Below are positions 43,435-54,620 of a DNA stretch of 64,000 bases, in pieces. This DNA is from Conchocele bisecta. Its lineage: Eukaryota > Mollusca > Bivalvia > Lucinida > Thyasiridae. The stretch is from assembly GCA_029237695.1 (NCBI GenBank), contig CM055265.1, forward strand, positions 82,020,447-82,084,446. Direction: 5' to 3'. The first letter of the stretch is position 1; each line of letters starts with the position of its first letter. Both the position numbers and the translations under genes were made by a program. Below the pieces are notes generated by a model that was not told the origin of the DNA, did no database searches, and saw only the letters and a list, made by a program, of their open reading frames with translations.

Positions 43435-43810
43435 GTACGGAGCCCCGCAGGGAACGTACACTTATTTTTTTTATTAATTCGTTCCCACAAAATAACAATT
43501 CGTTCCCTCAATTTAACAATTCGTTCTCACTAATTAACAATTCGTTCCAACGAATTAACAATTCGTTCCCTCAGTTTCACAATTCGTTCCCACGAAATAA
43601 CAATTCGTTCCCACGGGAACGAATTGTTAATTCGTGGGAAAGAATTGTTATATCATGGGAACGAATGGTTAATTCGAGGGAACGAATTGTTTTATCGTGG
43701 GAATGAATTTTTAATTCGATGGAACGAATTGTTAAGTTGAGGGAACGAATTTCTATTTCGTGGGAACGAATTAATAAAAAAAAATCCATGTCCCCTGTGG
43801 GGCTCAGTAT
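43435..43810. mobile_element. Foldback element family E, copy E3
   Basis: Ends gtacggagccccgcagggaa and cccctgtggggctcagtat. Each arm has seven or eight ~21-bp units. The longest E copy in the window. Confidence 0.9.
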
Positions 43811-43839
43811 AAATGGACATTGAATTAAAATAAGAAAAG

Positions 43840-44160
43840 TGCCGGGGACTGGAGACATGTGGCTTATGGTATTTGTTGGCAATCTGGTTTCACTTCGTTC
43901 AACTACTATCTGTTTCACGAAACCTGTCCATATTATACGGCTATATAAACAATACAAAAAACAATAATTATTTTGATAATATCAATTTTTATCAAAATAA
44001 GAATGAGCCTTCTTTTTGTTTTGTGAAATTTGGTCAATATTGATTTTATTACGAAAAAAAACAATTTCCCGACGTTAAATCCCCATATACATCTTCACAG
44101 AGTGAGTGAAGATGTATACACTGTATGGGGATTTAACATGGAAAAATGTTTCTAATTTAA
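43840..44160. repeat. Family G fragment and a small palindrome
   Basis: gactggagacatgtggctta (43849) is one G end. tccccatatacatcttcaca (44081) faces gtgaagatgtatacactgta before tggggatttaac. Confidence 0.6.
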
Positions 44161-44454
44161 GAAATAGTGGGCCGATTTTCAAAATCTAACTTTTGTTGTG
44201 TTAGTTAGATCATTTCCAACGAATATAACCAGGTTTCGGCGTTAATTTTTGTTAGCGCCTAACATGTTAAATTTTCATAGACAAATCAATATTTTGTAAT
44301 ACATGTCAAATCAATATTTGGCAACAATTCACGAAATAAAAAGAAGAATCATTCTTAAATTTAAAAAAAATAATATTATCGAAAAAAATGTGTTTCCTTT
44401 TGGGCAAATTTCGTGAAACAGACAGTAGAGTTGGATTTTATGCTCTTTGTCAGA

Positions 44455-44755
44455 AATTGCGAACAGTGTAGACCCGGATCAGACTGGTCTGTGTCACACT
44501 GGTCGCCAAGACTAAGAGATACCTTTCTCCAGCCACAACTACATTTGTAGATGTGACTGTAGAAATGTGCCAGTGTACACGCATCCACAGCCTGCTCAGG
44601 ATCTGCATTGTCCGCCATTCCATCAATGAAACACCCGGTATGCTTCTAACAAGGAACATATATCAGTATGAGGTTACATGTGCTATTTGATCAGGAGCTA
44701 CACCGGTCAGAAAGTCCATAAGCCCAATTTCTCCGGTCACAACCACATTTAACTT
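44455..44755. repeat. MITE family G, copy G8
   Basis: gcgaacagtgtagacccgga, gcttctaacaaggaacata and ccataagcccaatttctccg are G phrases in the usual order, with an internal rearranged palindrome at 44530-44560. Confidence 0.7.
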
Positions 44756-44759
44756 GATT

Positions 44760-45130
44760 ACAATGCTCCAGATAAGCTGCGTATTTGCGTAAATACCCAA
44801 TTAAAATTGCCAAAAACCTAATTGAAATCAAAAGTAGTGAGTATCAAAAAACAATGAAAAATGTGTGGTATCTTTATCATGCTACAAAAAACAATAAACA
44901 GACCACAAATATAGCATATTTTCTTATTTTTCCATGAAAACACATCTTGGTATTTCATTAGAATTGTCTCCAAGGAGATAATTCTAATGAAATACCAAGA
45001 TGTGTTTTCATTTAGAAGCAAACTATTCAATAAGTGCGGTCTGCTGATGTGTAAACAGTGTGATTTTATTTCACCCATTTAAAATATTGAAATACCCAAT
45101 TGCTTCAGATATGACGGAGTGAAAATACTC
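44760..45130. repeat. Inverted repeat element with ~37-bp core arms
   Basis: Outer cagataagctgcgta-type and inner aaaacacatcttggtatttc arms face their complements around gtctccaaggagat. One copy only in this window. Confidence 0.75.
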
Positions 45131-45306
45131 AATTACTAATTCCTTATCTGGAGCCTGTTGAAGATAAATGTTTTTCTATTGCTTTTAACTTATTATGTAA
45201 AGTATGTGTCTTTGATTTAACAATTTCAATAAATATTATACAAATCTGCTGGGTTTATTTTCTTTATATTATTGAGACGATTACAATGGTATGATCAGGG
45301 CGTACC

Positions 45307-45614
45307 AGTAGCCGATTTCATCAAAATTGCAAAGTATACTTTACTAGCAAAGTCTACTTTGAGGGAGAAATCATTTATTTTTCCTGAAATGCATTATTTC
45401 ATATAGAACTAACAAATGCATATATTTCATGATTAAAAGTATGCAGAATTATTATACTGAATTTATTACATTATCACAGACAAATTGGCTGTGATAATGT
45501 AATAAATTCAGTATAATAAAAATTAATAAATTTATCATAAAACTGAAAATTTCTCCCTCAAAGTATACTTTGCTACTAAAGTATACTTTGCAATATTGAT
45601 GAAATAGACTACTG
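45307..45614. repeat. MITE family B, copy B3
   Basis: Ends agtagccgatttcatcaaaa and ttgatgaaatagactact; central palindrome as in B1. Confidence 0.9.
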
Positions 45615-45634
45615 GACGTTAGCGTGTAGAACGT

Positions 45635-45860
45635 GAGCGCAATACTTAGGTTGGCGAAAAGGTTTAGCGGTGGAACAAATGTAGTAGAAAGACCGCCATT
45701 TGTCACGAGGTAGGTACATAAAGATTGCTTTTCTACTGAGTTACGTATATCTCCATCGGTCATCAACGACACTAGGATGTCTCGACTATGAACATATACA
45801 ATTATACTAATTAATACGTTGCCACACAATTTGCCGAACAAACCTACCACAAACCATTAT
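45635..45860 (-). other. Segment homologous to 47265-47375, possible old exon
   Basis: Minus strand reads atgtacctacctcgtgacaa then cgctaaaccttttcgccaac, matching 47269 on the + strand with the frame MYLPRxK..SFY.I..TAKPFRQPK kept open. No known domain can be assigned; it could equally be a fragment of an unrecognised repeat. Confidence 0.35.
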
Positions 45861-46163
45861 AATTACATGCGAATGGCGAATGTTATGCGAATGGCGAAAT
45901 CCAGTAAAACAAATTGAATAGTGGATACTTGTGGGCTACATGGGTTATATACAGGGGATACAGACCGTATTTGCATTAAAATCGAGACGAAAATGTCTGC
46001 AAAATTCGTAACAACATGGTTTGTTTACACAGAGGAGACCACAATACCTTCAATAACGTTTTTGTCACTGCATCTTTTAACAAAGTGTCTGAATTCGTAG
46101 ATATATAATATATTCCGTCGTGTCATAGGCTAAATGGCGTCCTTGTGTTTTAAATTAAAATAT

Positions 46164-47256
46164 GAATGAAAAGTCATGCAGAGCATGATGTTATTAGCCG
46201 AGTGAGTATTGGTGTTTAACGGCCTATCAACAGCTAAGGTCATTTAAGGCCGGGCCAACGGGTTGCATTAAACGGGTCCACGATGAGGATAATTCCCAAA
46301 ATCAGAACTCAATATTTCCATGCCACACCAGTCACTTTAGTAGCTCGGCCCCAAAGTAATATGATTTGCCATAAGCTTATTACTTCTTAATGGAGCATAA
46401 CAGGTTAACGTTGTCACTTGTTTATCCTTTGTTTATCGATTTAAATGGTTTAAATCGACTCGAAGCTTACGTTCAACGGCCGCACAAACTCGATTGCACT
46501 ATGATTTAAATACGCAGCGCGTTTATATAGTCAATTACGTTTTTTTAATGTGCGCACTGGTCATTTAAAAAGGGGCCCATCCGTGATTTTTTGCGCGATG
46601 TCGGGCGCAAGACAATAAATAATTTGCGGCATTGACAATAATTAAGGGGGATTTCCGCAATCGCGCGTGCTGGATGCATCCCTGCCATCCCTGCATGATA
46701 CGTAAACAAATCAAAGTTCGCTATGAAGGGCAATTCTTCGTTTTGATTGGTGGAACATTTTGTGAATATTAACACGCGCATACGTGATCCAATGGGATAA
46801 ACCCGAGATGCTGGGGTTGCTAGTCGGAGGAGATTTTGAGCAGAGGTCGATTATAAATTAGCCGAATAAACACATTTTACGCGATTATACGTGGCTGAAA
46901 CTTGTTCTGTTTAATAAATAAAAGCTTTAAATTAGCCCAATAATCGGCGTATGTTGGCGTATATGGCCATTAGAGCCAACTATGGACTTCAACAACAACA
47001 ACTTCCGGGTTGAATCTCTTCCGGCGTTCAGCTCATTACATATTCAAAATTGTGTTATTTGGCTATATTTAAAGTTTTAAACGGAGATAATTGCCAAAAA
47101 TGCAAACTTTATCGGTTGATGCAATTTGGAAGTGATACAGCAAAATTCGCGTTCGTAGATTACCGAATAGCGGAGAAAAGAGTTGCTACAAACTTTTTCA
47201 GAATTCGATGGATGACCAATATATTAGCCGATCTATAAATAGATCGGCTAATAATA
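46164..47256 (+). repeat. Family I, copy I2, with internal replacement
   Basis: The left 36 bp (atgaaaagtcatgcagagca) and the part from 46564 to 47256 match I3 closely. The middle is replaced by family J sequence (46204-46350) and unrelated DNA. Ends gatcggctaataataa. Confidence 0.82.
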
Positions 47257-48050
47257 AAACAACGAAAATGTACCTACCTCGTGGCAAATTGCCGTCTTTT
47301 TACTCCATTTGGTTCACCGCTAAACCGTTTCGCCAACCTAAGTCTGCCGCTCGCCATCTATTCGCTACCTCCCCTGCGTACACTGGGCGTAAGCTGGGAG
47401 TATATTGGTCACCACAAGTAAATAACAATATAAAAGGACTAAACGTCTTGAAATTCTTCGCAGTGTGTGTTTGTGGATGACAAATAGATTAATAATTAAT
47501 CTAGAGTGGGAAGCGTTTCGCGAACGAAAAATAAGCGCGGTAATTTCACAGCAACAGCAACAACAACAACGCATTTTCAGAAACCTTGCGAAAACTGACA
47601 GTTCCGCATATCTGATGCGGTTTGTCGATCTCTAACAAGATACCCTCTATAGACAAATGACATGATGTCGTGATCTGCATAACAGTACTCAAATACACAA
47701 TCGGTGAATCGAGTGCTCGTTCTGGGCCGAATTGACAAGGGGACGAAAACATTGAGTTACAAATAGATTTTTGGAAAACCCAAAATAGGAAATGGAGATT
47801 TCTATTCTGAAAATGTAAGCCGAAACCGAAGATTGTATTAGTGCACCGAACCATGGAGTTATTAATCGCGAATAATCGAGTATGGCTGTTAATCGTCGCA
47901 CCCTTAGACGACGGAAACATTTGCAATAACATAAATTTAGCACACATAAGCAAACATACGCTCATTTGCATAAAAGCTTGAAGACCTTAAATTTAGATGT
48001 TGGTTGTATAATTCTTCGCTAGCGCTCGAATAATAACATCAATGTTGATT
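47257..48050. other. Gene-free region with a conserved open segment
   Basis: 47265-47375 matches 45640-45745 in reverse. The rest includes an ACA/CAA microsatellite (47550-47572). A 141-codon minus-strand open frame (47546-47971) shows no recognisable domain and is not called. Confidence 0.35.
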
Positions 48051-48625
48051 TCATAATTATGGTATTTATTATGTATCCCCAAACAAATCAGGGTACAAGG
48101 GTACATATAGTCGCCGCTCTGTCTGGCTGTCCGTCCGTCCGTCCGGTTTAAGAGATAGGGGCATGGTGCCTAACACACAATATTCCTTTGATTTATTCCA
48201 TAAGCTCATAAATTCTATTGATGTTGAGAGGCTTATTCTTTGATCTTCAAACAATGGAAATACCCCGTCCCTGATGTCTACTCACCTACTATGCGAGTAA
48301 ATATGGCTATACATATGGGTAACGTGTATAGTAACATAGGCTGTGCATCATAACGGTAAGTTTACACGTTGACATTTATTTTGAGATTGATGGAAGAAAT
48401 GCTCAGATATCTCGTCTTTTTTTTGTATAGTTTGCTGGCATAATATTTATAGCTTCAGTTGTCATGTCTGTATAGTATGTATTGCACCTAATTTTGCGAT
48501 GCAACATTACACAGAACACATTCTTTCTGTTTGTGTGAACTGCCAAGACGTATGAAACATGATGAATGGCGATATATTTACAATAATATTTCGCCAGACA
48601 CTTCGAACCATGCAACTTTCGGACC
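48051..48625. other. Spacer with a CGTC-type run
   Basis: gtatccccaaacaaatcagg then gtccgtccgtccgtccgg (48130-48150) resembles the element end at 1740-1760. Nothing else recognised. Confidence 0.4.
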
Positions 48626-48930
48626 AGTAGCCTATTTCACCAACATTGCGAAGTATACTTATCTAGCAAAGTATACTTTGAGGGAGAAATTTTCAATTTA
48701 AGGATAAATTTATTAATTTTTATTATACTGAATTTATTACGTTATCACAGCCATTTTGGCTGTGATAACGTAATAGATTCAGTATAATAATTCTGCATAC
48801 TTTTAATCATCAAAGTTATGCAGTCGTTAGTTCTTTTAATAATGTATTTCGGGGAAAAGAAATGATTGCTCCCTCAAAGTATACTTTGCTGGATAAGTAT
48901 ACTTTGACATTTTGATGAAATCGGCTACTG
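48626..48930. repeat. MITE family B, copy B4
   Basis: Ends ccagtagcctatttcaccaa and tgatgaaatcggctactgg; central cacagccattttggctgtga palindrome. In the opposite orientation to B1-B3 and B5. Confidence 0.92.
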
Positions 48931-49580
48931 GTCACCAGGACGTTCCAGATGCAAGCCAGCTGTGTCTTTGATGTCACAATAATACGAGAATACCACTTGG
49001 GACAGTTTATGTGAGTTTTCCCACGTTTTTTGGTTATTTGGTGGCAGAGTAAATTGACTGCCCTCAAATCTGAGTATTGGCGTAGGAATATATTCATCGT
49101 ACGAGGGTGAAACGCCCCAGGCAGGGTGTATATTGAGATAATTTGCAACCGTTCATCAATAATGATATACCTGTAATGTATGACCATCAGCCAATCAGAT
49201 TGTGTGATATTTATAGAGTGCATTGGAATGTGGTTTAACGTCCGTTCAACAACAATCCCATATACAGACGGGAATGAAACTGTATGGGTGGGGTACCGTA
49301 GGTTCGGCACTGAACAAATAGACATTTTCAGCACTGAAAGACAGTGTCCTGAGCTGGTGCCACACATTCGTACTCTACACGTACACTTGACCCTATACTA
49401 GATATGAATCCCCTCTGCGTACGGGCCTGGATACACATACCCTATCGCGTATCTTCTTTCGACTACATTAAAGAACATGAATCGAGACTGTAATCTTAGT
49501 TAGTCAGACAGGAGTTGCTTCCCTTAGACCGCAAATCACTGGCGCTGTACTCCTCGCCGACGTAATCGTAATATTTTATG
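48931..49580. other. Gene-free spacer
   Basis: A 183-codon minus-strand open frame spans MITE B4 and flank (48816-49367). Because it runs through a MITE it is not supported as a gene. Confidence 0.4.
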
Positions 49581-49585
49581 ATTAA

Positions 49586-49862
49586 AGGTACATGCCCACT
49601 CAGTAGGCACAACCTGTTCTTTATAGGCATTAAGTAAGTGTATAATTGTGTCACTATTCAACCAGTTCTAAAAATGACAAATGCCCGCTATACAGAGAAA
49701 TAATTTAGTAATATTTATTTTACTGATAGTGACTCGCTAGTATAGTGATAGTATCAGGCTATTTTCATATGCAAATGAGGCCTGATATTTTTTAATTATT
49801 TATACTAATTAAATGCGTCACCTGAATACTATTTTCGACATATTATAAAGTATGATCATTGC
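49586..49862. repeat. MITE family M, truncated copy M1
   Basis: aaaggtacatgcccactcag through catatgcaaatgagg matches M2 closely, then stops where A7 begins. Confidence 0.85.
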
Positions 49863-49868
49863 ACACCA

Positions 49869-50175
49869 AACAATTATTGGATACACATGTATTGAGCATA
49901 GGCTGCATATGCAGCCTGTGCTCAATAAATGTAAATCCATCAATTGAAATTGCCAGGCCATCCTAAGTTTGCACTTTATTTATTTTACAATGATTACAAA
50001 CAAGCGTTAGAGCACATTATACAAATGCTTTCGTTTGCACAGATGATGGCGTAAGGGCAGTAATTAATGTGGGAGGAAACCGGATTACCCGGAGGAAACC
50101 CACTCGTCCGATTTGGCGACCACCATACCATCTTACCAAGTTTGCACTGACGAAGTTTAGTGAAGCGAGCCACTG
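49869..50175. repeat. MITE family A, copy A7, split by a SINE
   Basis: The core cataggctgcatatgcagcc and right arm up to aagtttgcac are followed by an insert. The arm resumes with tgacgaagtttagtgaagcg. Confidence 0.82.
49965..50147 (-). mobile_element. SINE insertion with 10-bp target duplication
   Basis: Flanked by AAGTTTGCAC at 49965-49974 and 50138-50147. The 163-bp insert reads, on the minus strand, gtgggtttcctccgggtaat and atggtatggtggtcgccaaa, and ends in an AATAAATAAA tail. Shares its body with 19555-19765. Its tRNA-like head is missing, so it is 5' truncated. Confidence 0.82.
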
Positions 50176-50360
50176 GACGTACGCGTTTGGCAGACATTAT
50201 AATGGAGGACGTGGTGACGGAAATTGTTGTAATTGGTCTGCAAATAGCACGTGCTGCGTGCCGTATTGACAGGCGAGGATAGATTGCGTTCATTGTCCGA
50301 GTCCAATAATAGACATGGTGCCATCGTCAGCCGCGGTTAGACAGAAGGTTAGAGAATAAA

Positions 50361-50487
50361 GTGGGGTCAGCGTGTAAGTGCACACACGAACGAACACGAC
50401 AGGTTGGAACACACGAACGAACACGACAGGTTGGAACCAACCTGTCGTGTTCGTTCGGGTGTGCACTTACACGCTGACCCCACTGTA
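50361..50487. repeat. Palindrome F2, relative of F1
   Basis: gtggggtcagcgtgtaagtg faces cttacacgctgaccccac, with a local ~27-bp duplication (acacgaacgaacacgacagg) in one arm. Confidence 0.93.
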
Positions 50488-50950
50488 CTAAATCGTGCGA
50501 AATGTCCCAGAGGGTATGCAAAAGTAGACCGGTATAAAAATAATGCGGGTGTTGTGAGGTCGCAGACACAGTTTGCTTGCAAATCTTGATCCATTACTAC
50601 CCAGTTTCACTTGAGGAACATTTTTGCTGTTTTTTACACCAGATTTCCGCATATTTGTAGTATTTAAAATAAAACACTGAACTTGTTGGTCACGTGATGC
50701 AAACAGAGTTTCCGTGGCAAAAAATGTAAAAACATTTGGGGACTTGACGGGGTTGGATTTTTCTTTCTTGGAAGTAAGTGAACCTATTGTTTTATTCATG
50801 CATCACCAATACAGACTGGCTGCAGGTCATGTACAAGTAGGTCCCACAGCATCTTGCTCCATACGAATAGTGAAAGTAGGAACGACTGGCCTTACTGGAT
50901 GGGATTCGGTAAAATTATATATTAAAACGATTTGGTGTGTTCTAGCTAGA
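50488..50950. other. Gene-free spacer
   Basis: An open frame from 50714 ends in a gtaagtg donor-like site after 20 codons, but I do not recognise the peptide; no gene is called. Confidence 0.35.
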
Positions 50951-50951
50951 A

Positions 50952-51259
50952 CCAGTAGCCGATTTCACCAACATTGCAAAGTATACTTTTCTAGCAATGT
51001 ATACTTTGAGGGAGTAATCATTTATTTTTCCTGAAATGCATTATTTCATATAGAACTAAGAATTGCATATATTTGTTGATTAAAAGTATGCAGAATTATT
51101 ATACTGAATTTATTACATTATCACAGCCAAGTTGGCTGTGATAATGTAATAAATTCAGTATTATAAAAATTAATAAATTTATCCTAAAATTGAAAATTTC
51201 TCCCTCAAAGTATTCTTTGCTAGAAAAGTATACTTTGCAGTGTTGATGAAATAGGCTAC
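50952..51259. repeat. MITE family B, copy B5
   Basis: Ends ccagtagccgatttcaccaa and tgttgatgaaataggctac; central palindrome cacagccaagttggctgtga. Confidence 0.92.
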
Positions 51260-51261
51260 AT

Positions 51262-51494
51262 GGGTCTGTTTCACTAAACTTCGTACGATAAAACAGTTCT
51301 TACGACGAGTTACATGAATTTGCTTCTCATATTAATGTGTCACTACTGCTACCATTTCCACCTGCATGTACACAGTATTAAATGTGAACACAATTGAAGA
51401 TTTGCCAGCATCGGCTGTAAATGCACATACATGTATTATTCTAACTTCCAAGTTACGAACGTCTTAGTCGTACGAAGTGCAGTGAAACGGGCAC
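51262..51494. repeat. MITE family A, diverged copy A8
   Basis: gtctgtttcactaaacttcg and cgtacgaagtgcagtgaaac form the ends. The interior no longer matches other A copies. It abuts B5 with 2 bp between. Confidence 0.75.
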
Positions 51495-51507
51495 CAGGCT
51501 TGTTTCA

Positions 51508-51832
51508 TTTGTGGCTGTGACAGGATAAATTGGGATTATTGGATGTATGACCAGTCTAGCTCCTGATCGTCTAACACAGATCTGCGGCATGGTATGGACC
51601 TAAATAACCCGAAATTTCTGTCTGTAACACAGGACGCTGCCCTGCAGACTGAACTGACAGACTGAACATTCCGATTAGGACCTATAGTGTTTGTTAGAAG
51701 CAAAACATGTGTTTCACTGACTGAATGGCGATCAGTGCAGATACTGATCAGACTGTGCGGATGCACAGGCTGATCTGGATCTACACTGATCGCCAAATGA
51801 TATAAGCCCCATTTATTTAGTCACAGCCACAA
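51508..51832. repeat. MITE family G, copy G9
   Basis: Ends gtggctgtgacaggataaat and ttatttagtcacagccac. The interior includes a degraded palindrome (51600-51682) related to that before SDR exon 3. Confidence 0.75.
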
Positions 51833-51954
51833 TTCTGCACAACAATTATCGACAACTTATTAATAGATACCGGAAAGTCACGCGCAACTTCCTTTAGAGG
51901 TTCACCGTCCGCTTTAGGATTGGCACAGTTGGTCAGTTTAACGTCACGTTGCTT

Positions 51955-53345
51955 ATGTGTGGCCGTGACTGGAGAAATTGGGCCTATATTAGGATTTGTC
52001 ACCAGTGTAACTCCTGATCAAATAGCATATTATGCGTGTTAGAAGAATGACCGGTGTTTCATTGATGGAATAGCGAACAGTGCAGATCCTGATCATGCAC
52101 AGGCTGATCTGGATTTACACGGATCGCAAATAATAATTATGAAAAGTCATGCAGAGCATGATGTTATTAGCCGATCAAATCAGGGTAAAGTGCATCGAAC
52201 ATATGTAGGTGTCTCTGGTAACATTGTCAATGGTAAACTATTTTCGACCACAGTTCTGTACCCAGCGTTGACATTTTTCTCGATTTTGTGCAGGTTTTGG
52301 AAACCCGTTCCCAAATCCATCCAATAGCAGCAATGCCATAGCAGCAATGTTTTGTTGTCACCATTATGTTGCGAAATATTCCAGCGTAACACCTGTACTG
52401 TATGCTCTATTTATCTACAAATTACACTCCGCAATACACAAAGTTGTAGTCACTGTGTGTTTGTCCGAATTCTGTGGCAGCACGCGAGTGGGCGGAGCTA
52501 CCAGGGCTATATATATCTAGCAGTTACAGTGTCATCTAAAAATAGACACAAGCTCCTGCGTATTCAGGCACATGCCCAGATTGGCCTAATGTGCCCCATC
52601 CGTGATTTTTTGCGCGATGTCGGGCGCAAGACAATCAATAATTTGCGGCATTGACAATAATTAAGGGGGATTGCCGCAATCGCGCGTGCTGGATGCATCC
52701 CTGCCATCCCTGCATGATACGAAAACAAATCAAAGTTGGCTATGAAGGGCAATTCTTCGTTTTGATTGGTGGAAAATTTTGTGAATATTAACTAGCGTCA
52801 AATGACGCGCATACGCGATCCAATGGGATAAACCCGAGATGCTGGGATAAACCCGAAAATGCTGGGGTTGCTAGTAAGGAGATTTTGAACAGAGGTCGAT
52901 TATAAATTAGCCGAATAAACACATTTTACGCGATTATACGTGGCTGAAACTTGTTCTGTTTAATAAATAAAAACTTTAAATTAGCCCAATAATCGGCGTA
53001 TGTTGGCGTATATGGCCATTAGAGCCAACTATGGACTTCAACAACAATAACTTCCGGGTTAAATCTCTTCCAGCGTTCAGCTCATTACGTATTCAAAATT
53101 GTGTTATTTGGCTATAAGTAAAGTTTTAAACGGAGATAATTGCCAAAAATGCAAACTTTATCGGTTGATGCAATTTGGAAGTGATACAGAAAAATTCGCG
53201 TTCGTAGATTACCGAATAGCGGAGAAAAGGGTTCCTACAAACTTTTTCAGAATTCGATGGATAACCAATATATTAGCCGATCTATAAATAGATCGGCTAA
53301 TAATAAGCCTCATTTATTCACAACCTCATTTCTGCACAGAATTAT
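51955..53345. repeat. MITE family G, copy G10, split by repeat I3
   Basis: gtgtggccgtgactggagaa begins G10 at 51957. After ggatcgcaaataataa the I3 element intervenes, and G10 resumes with taagcctcatttattcacaa. Confidence 0.7.
52134..53306 (+). repeat. ~1.2-kb repeat family I, copy I3 (complete)
   Basis: Starts ttatgaaaagtcatgcagag then ttattagccgatcaaatcag, and ends gatcggctaataataa. It matches I1 in reverse along its whole length and I2 in two parts. Non-coding; likely a non-autonomous DNA transposon with TTATTAGCCGATC terminal repeats. Confidence 0.87.
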
Positions 53346-53358
53346 ATTGATCAGCCTT

Positions 53359-53845
53359 AAACATTAAAGGTACATGCCCACCCAGTAGGCACACACTGTT
53401 CTTTATAGGAATTAAATAAGTGTATGATTGTGTCACTATTCCACCAGTTCTAAAAATTAGAAATCATTTAGTAATATTTATTTTACTGATAGTGACTCGC
53501 GGTAGTATCAGGCTATTTTCATATGCAAATGAGGAATGATATTTTTTAATTTTTTATACAAATTGAATGCGTCACCTGAAAACAAATCTTTTTCGACGGA
53601 TTACAATGTATGATTGCACATAAAAAATAAATACAGAGAATAAATAGTAATGTCCGTTAACAATTTAAGGAAACACGGTTATCGCATCTGATATGTGGAG
53701 ATTTACGTCTAATATAAATTGTATAACAATGCCAATCAATACGTCGGGTGAATGAATGTTTAATTTGCCAGAAAATGTCTCAAATGAAGTCTCTGATATA
53801 AAGAACAGTTTGTGCCTACTGAGTGGTCATGTACCTTTAAACATT
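53359..53845. repeat. MITE family M, copy M2 (complete) with target duplication
   Basis: 473-bp element (53366-53838) with inverted ends aaaggtacatgcccaccc and gagtggtcatgtacctt. AAACATT, or up to TTAAACATT, flanks both sides: a 7-9 bp duplication as made by hAT- or MULE-type transposases. Confidence 0.87.
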
Positions 53846-53934
53846 AATTGATTACTGAAAGTGGAAAGCCACGTGCAACTTCCATTTGAGGTGCGTCGTC
53901 AGTTTAATGATTGGCAGAGTTGGACGGCACGTTC

Positions 53935-54620
53935 CTTATATGTGACTGAAGAAATGGGGTTTATGGGATTTGTGACCAATGTAGCTACTAATCAAATAAC
54001 ACGCTCCTGTAGCCTGATACCGATCTATTCTAATTACTATCTGTTCCACCACGTTTTGTTGCCATAAACCTTTCGCTATTAAACACATTCAATCTTAAAA
54101 ATATTTAAAGACATTCCATCAAATATTGATTTTAACATTGGGGCTAAACTTAGATTTTTTAAAATATGTTTTTATTTGTGGACGAATTTTCAAATTCTAA
54201 CTTGTTTTTTTATTTACATCATTTCCAAGCTATCGAGCCAGGTTTCAGAGTCAATTTCCATTTTTTTGTTCGTGTTTTTACTCCTCCCCCACCTCATCCA
54301 CCTCTTTTTCTACCATACATTCCCATAGGAAAATTGTTTCTTCGCTATAAAATCAATATTTGTTTGAATTTCATCAAAACAATTTGGGTTTGGGGGAAGG
54401 TGACTTTTTGTTATTGGTGAAAAAGTAGTTATATTTAAATAGTTCTTAGATTTAATGTGTTTAATGGCCAAAAGTTTATCGGCAGAAAAACGTGGAACAG
54501 CCAGTAGCTTGTTAGAAGCATGACGGGCATTTCATTGATGGAATGGCGAACGGTGTAGATCCTGATCAGACTCTGTGCGGACGCACATGATGATCTGTAT
54601 CTACACGGGTCGCAAACAAG
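53935..54620. repeat. Family G ends flanking another repeat
   Basis: tgtgactgaagaaatggggt (53940) and gaacggtgtagatcctgatc (54549) are G segments. Between them lies cattccatcaaatattgatt (54113), which recurs at 63946, marking a second dispersed repeat (family N). Confidence 0.6.

Noticed and set aside
45452..45850. Von Willebrand A-like domain in a 132-codon open frame
   Set aside because: Only a loose resemblance, no MIDAS-type DxSxS motif, and half of the frame is MITE B3.
48816..49367. 183-codon minus-strand open frame
   Set aside because: Its C-terminal part lies inside MITE B4, and the rest shows no recognisable domain.
50714..51034. 106-codon open frame, possible exon ending in a gtaagtg donor
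   Set aside because: The 3' part runs into MITE B5 and the peptide is unrecognised; no partner exon was found.
52134..53306. Family I as solo LTRs of a retrovirus-like element
   Set aside because: Ends are TTATTAGCCGATC inverted repeats, not TG...CA, and no primer-binding site or polypurine tract was seen.
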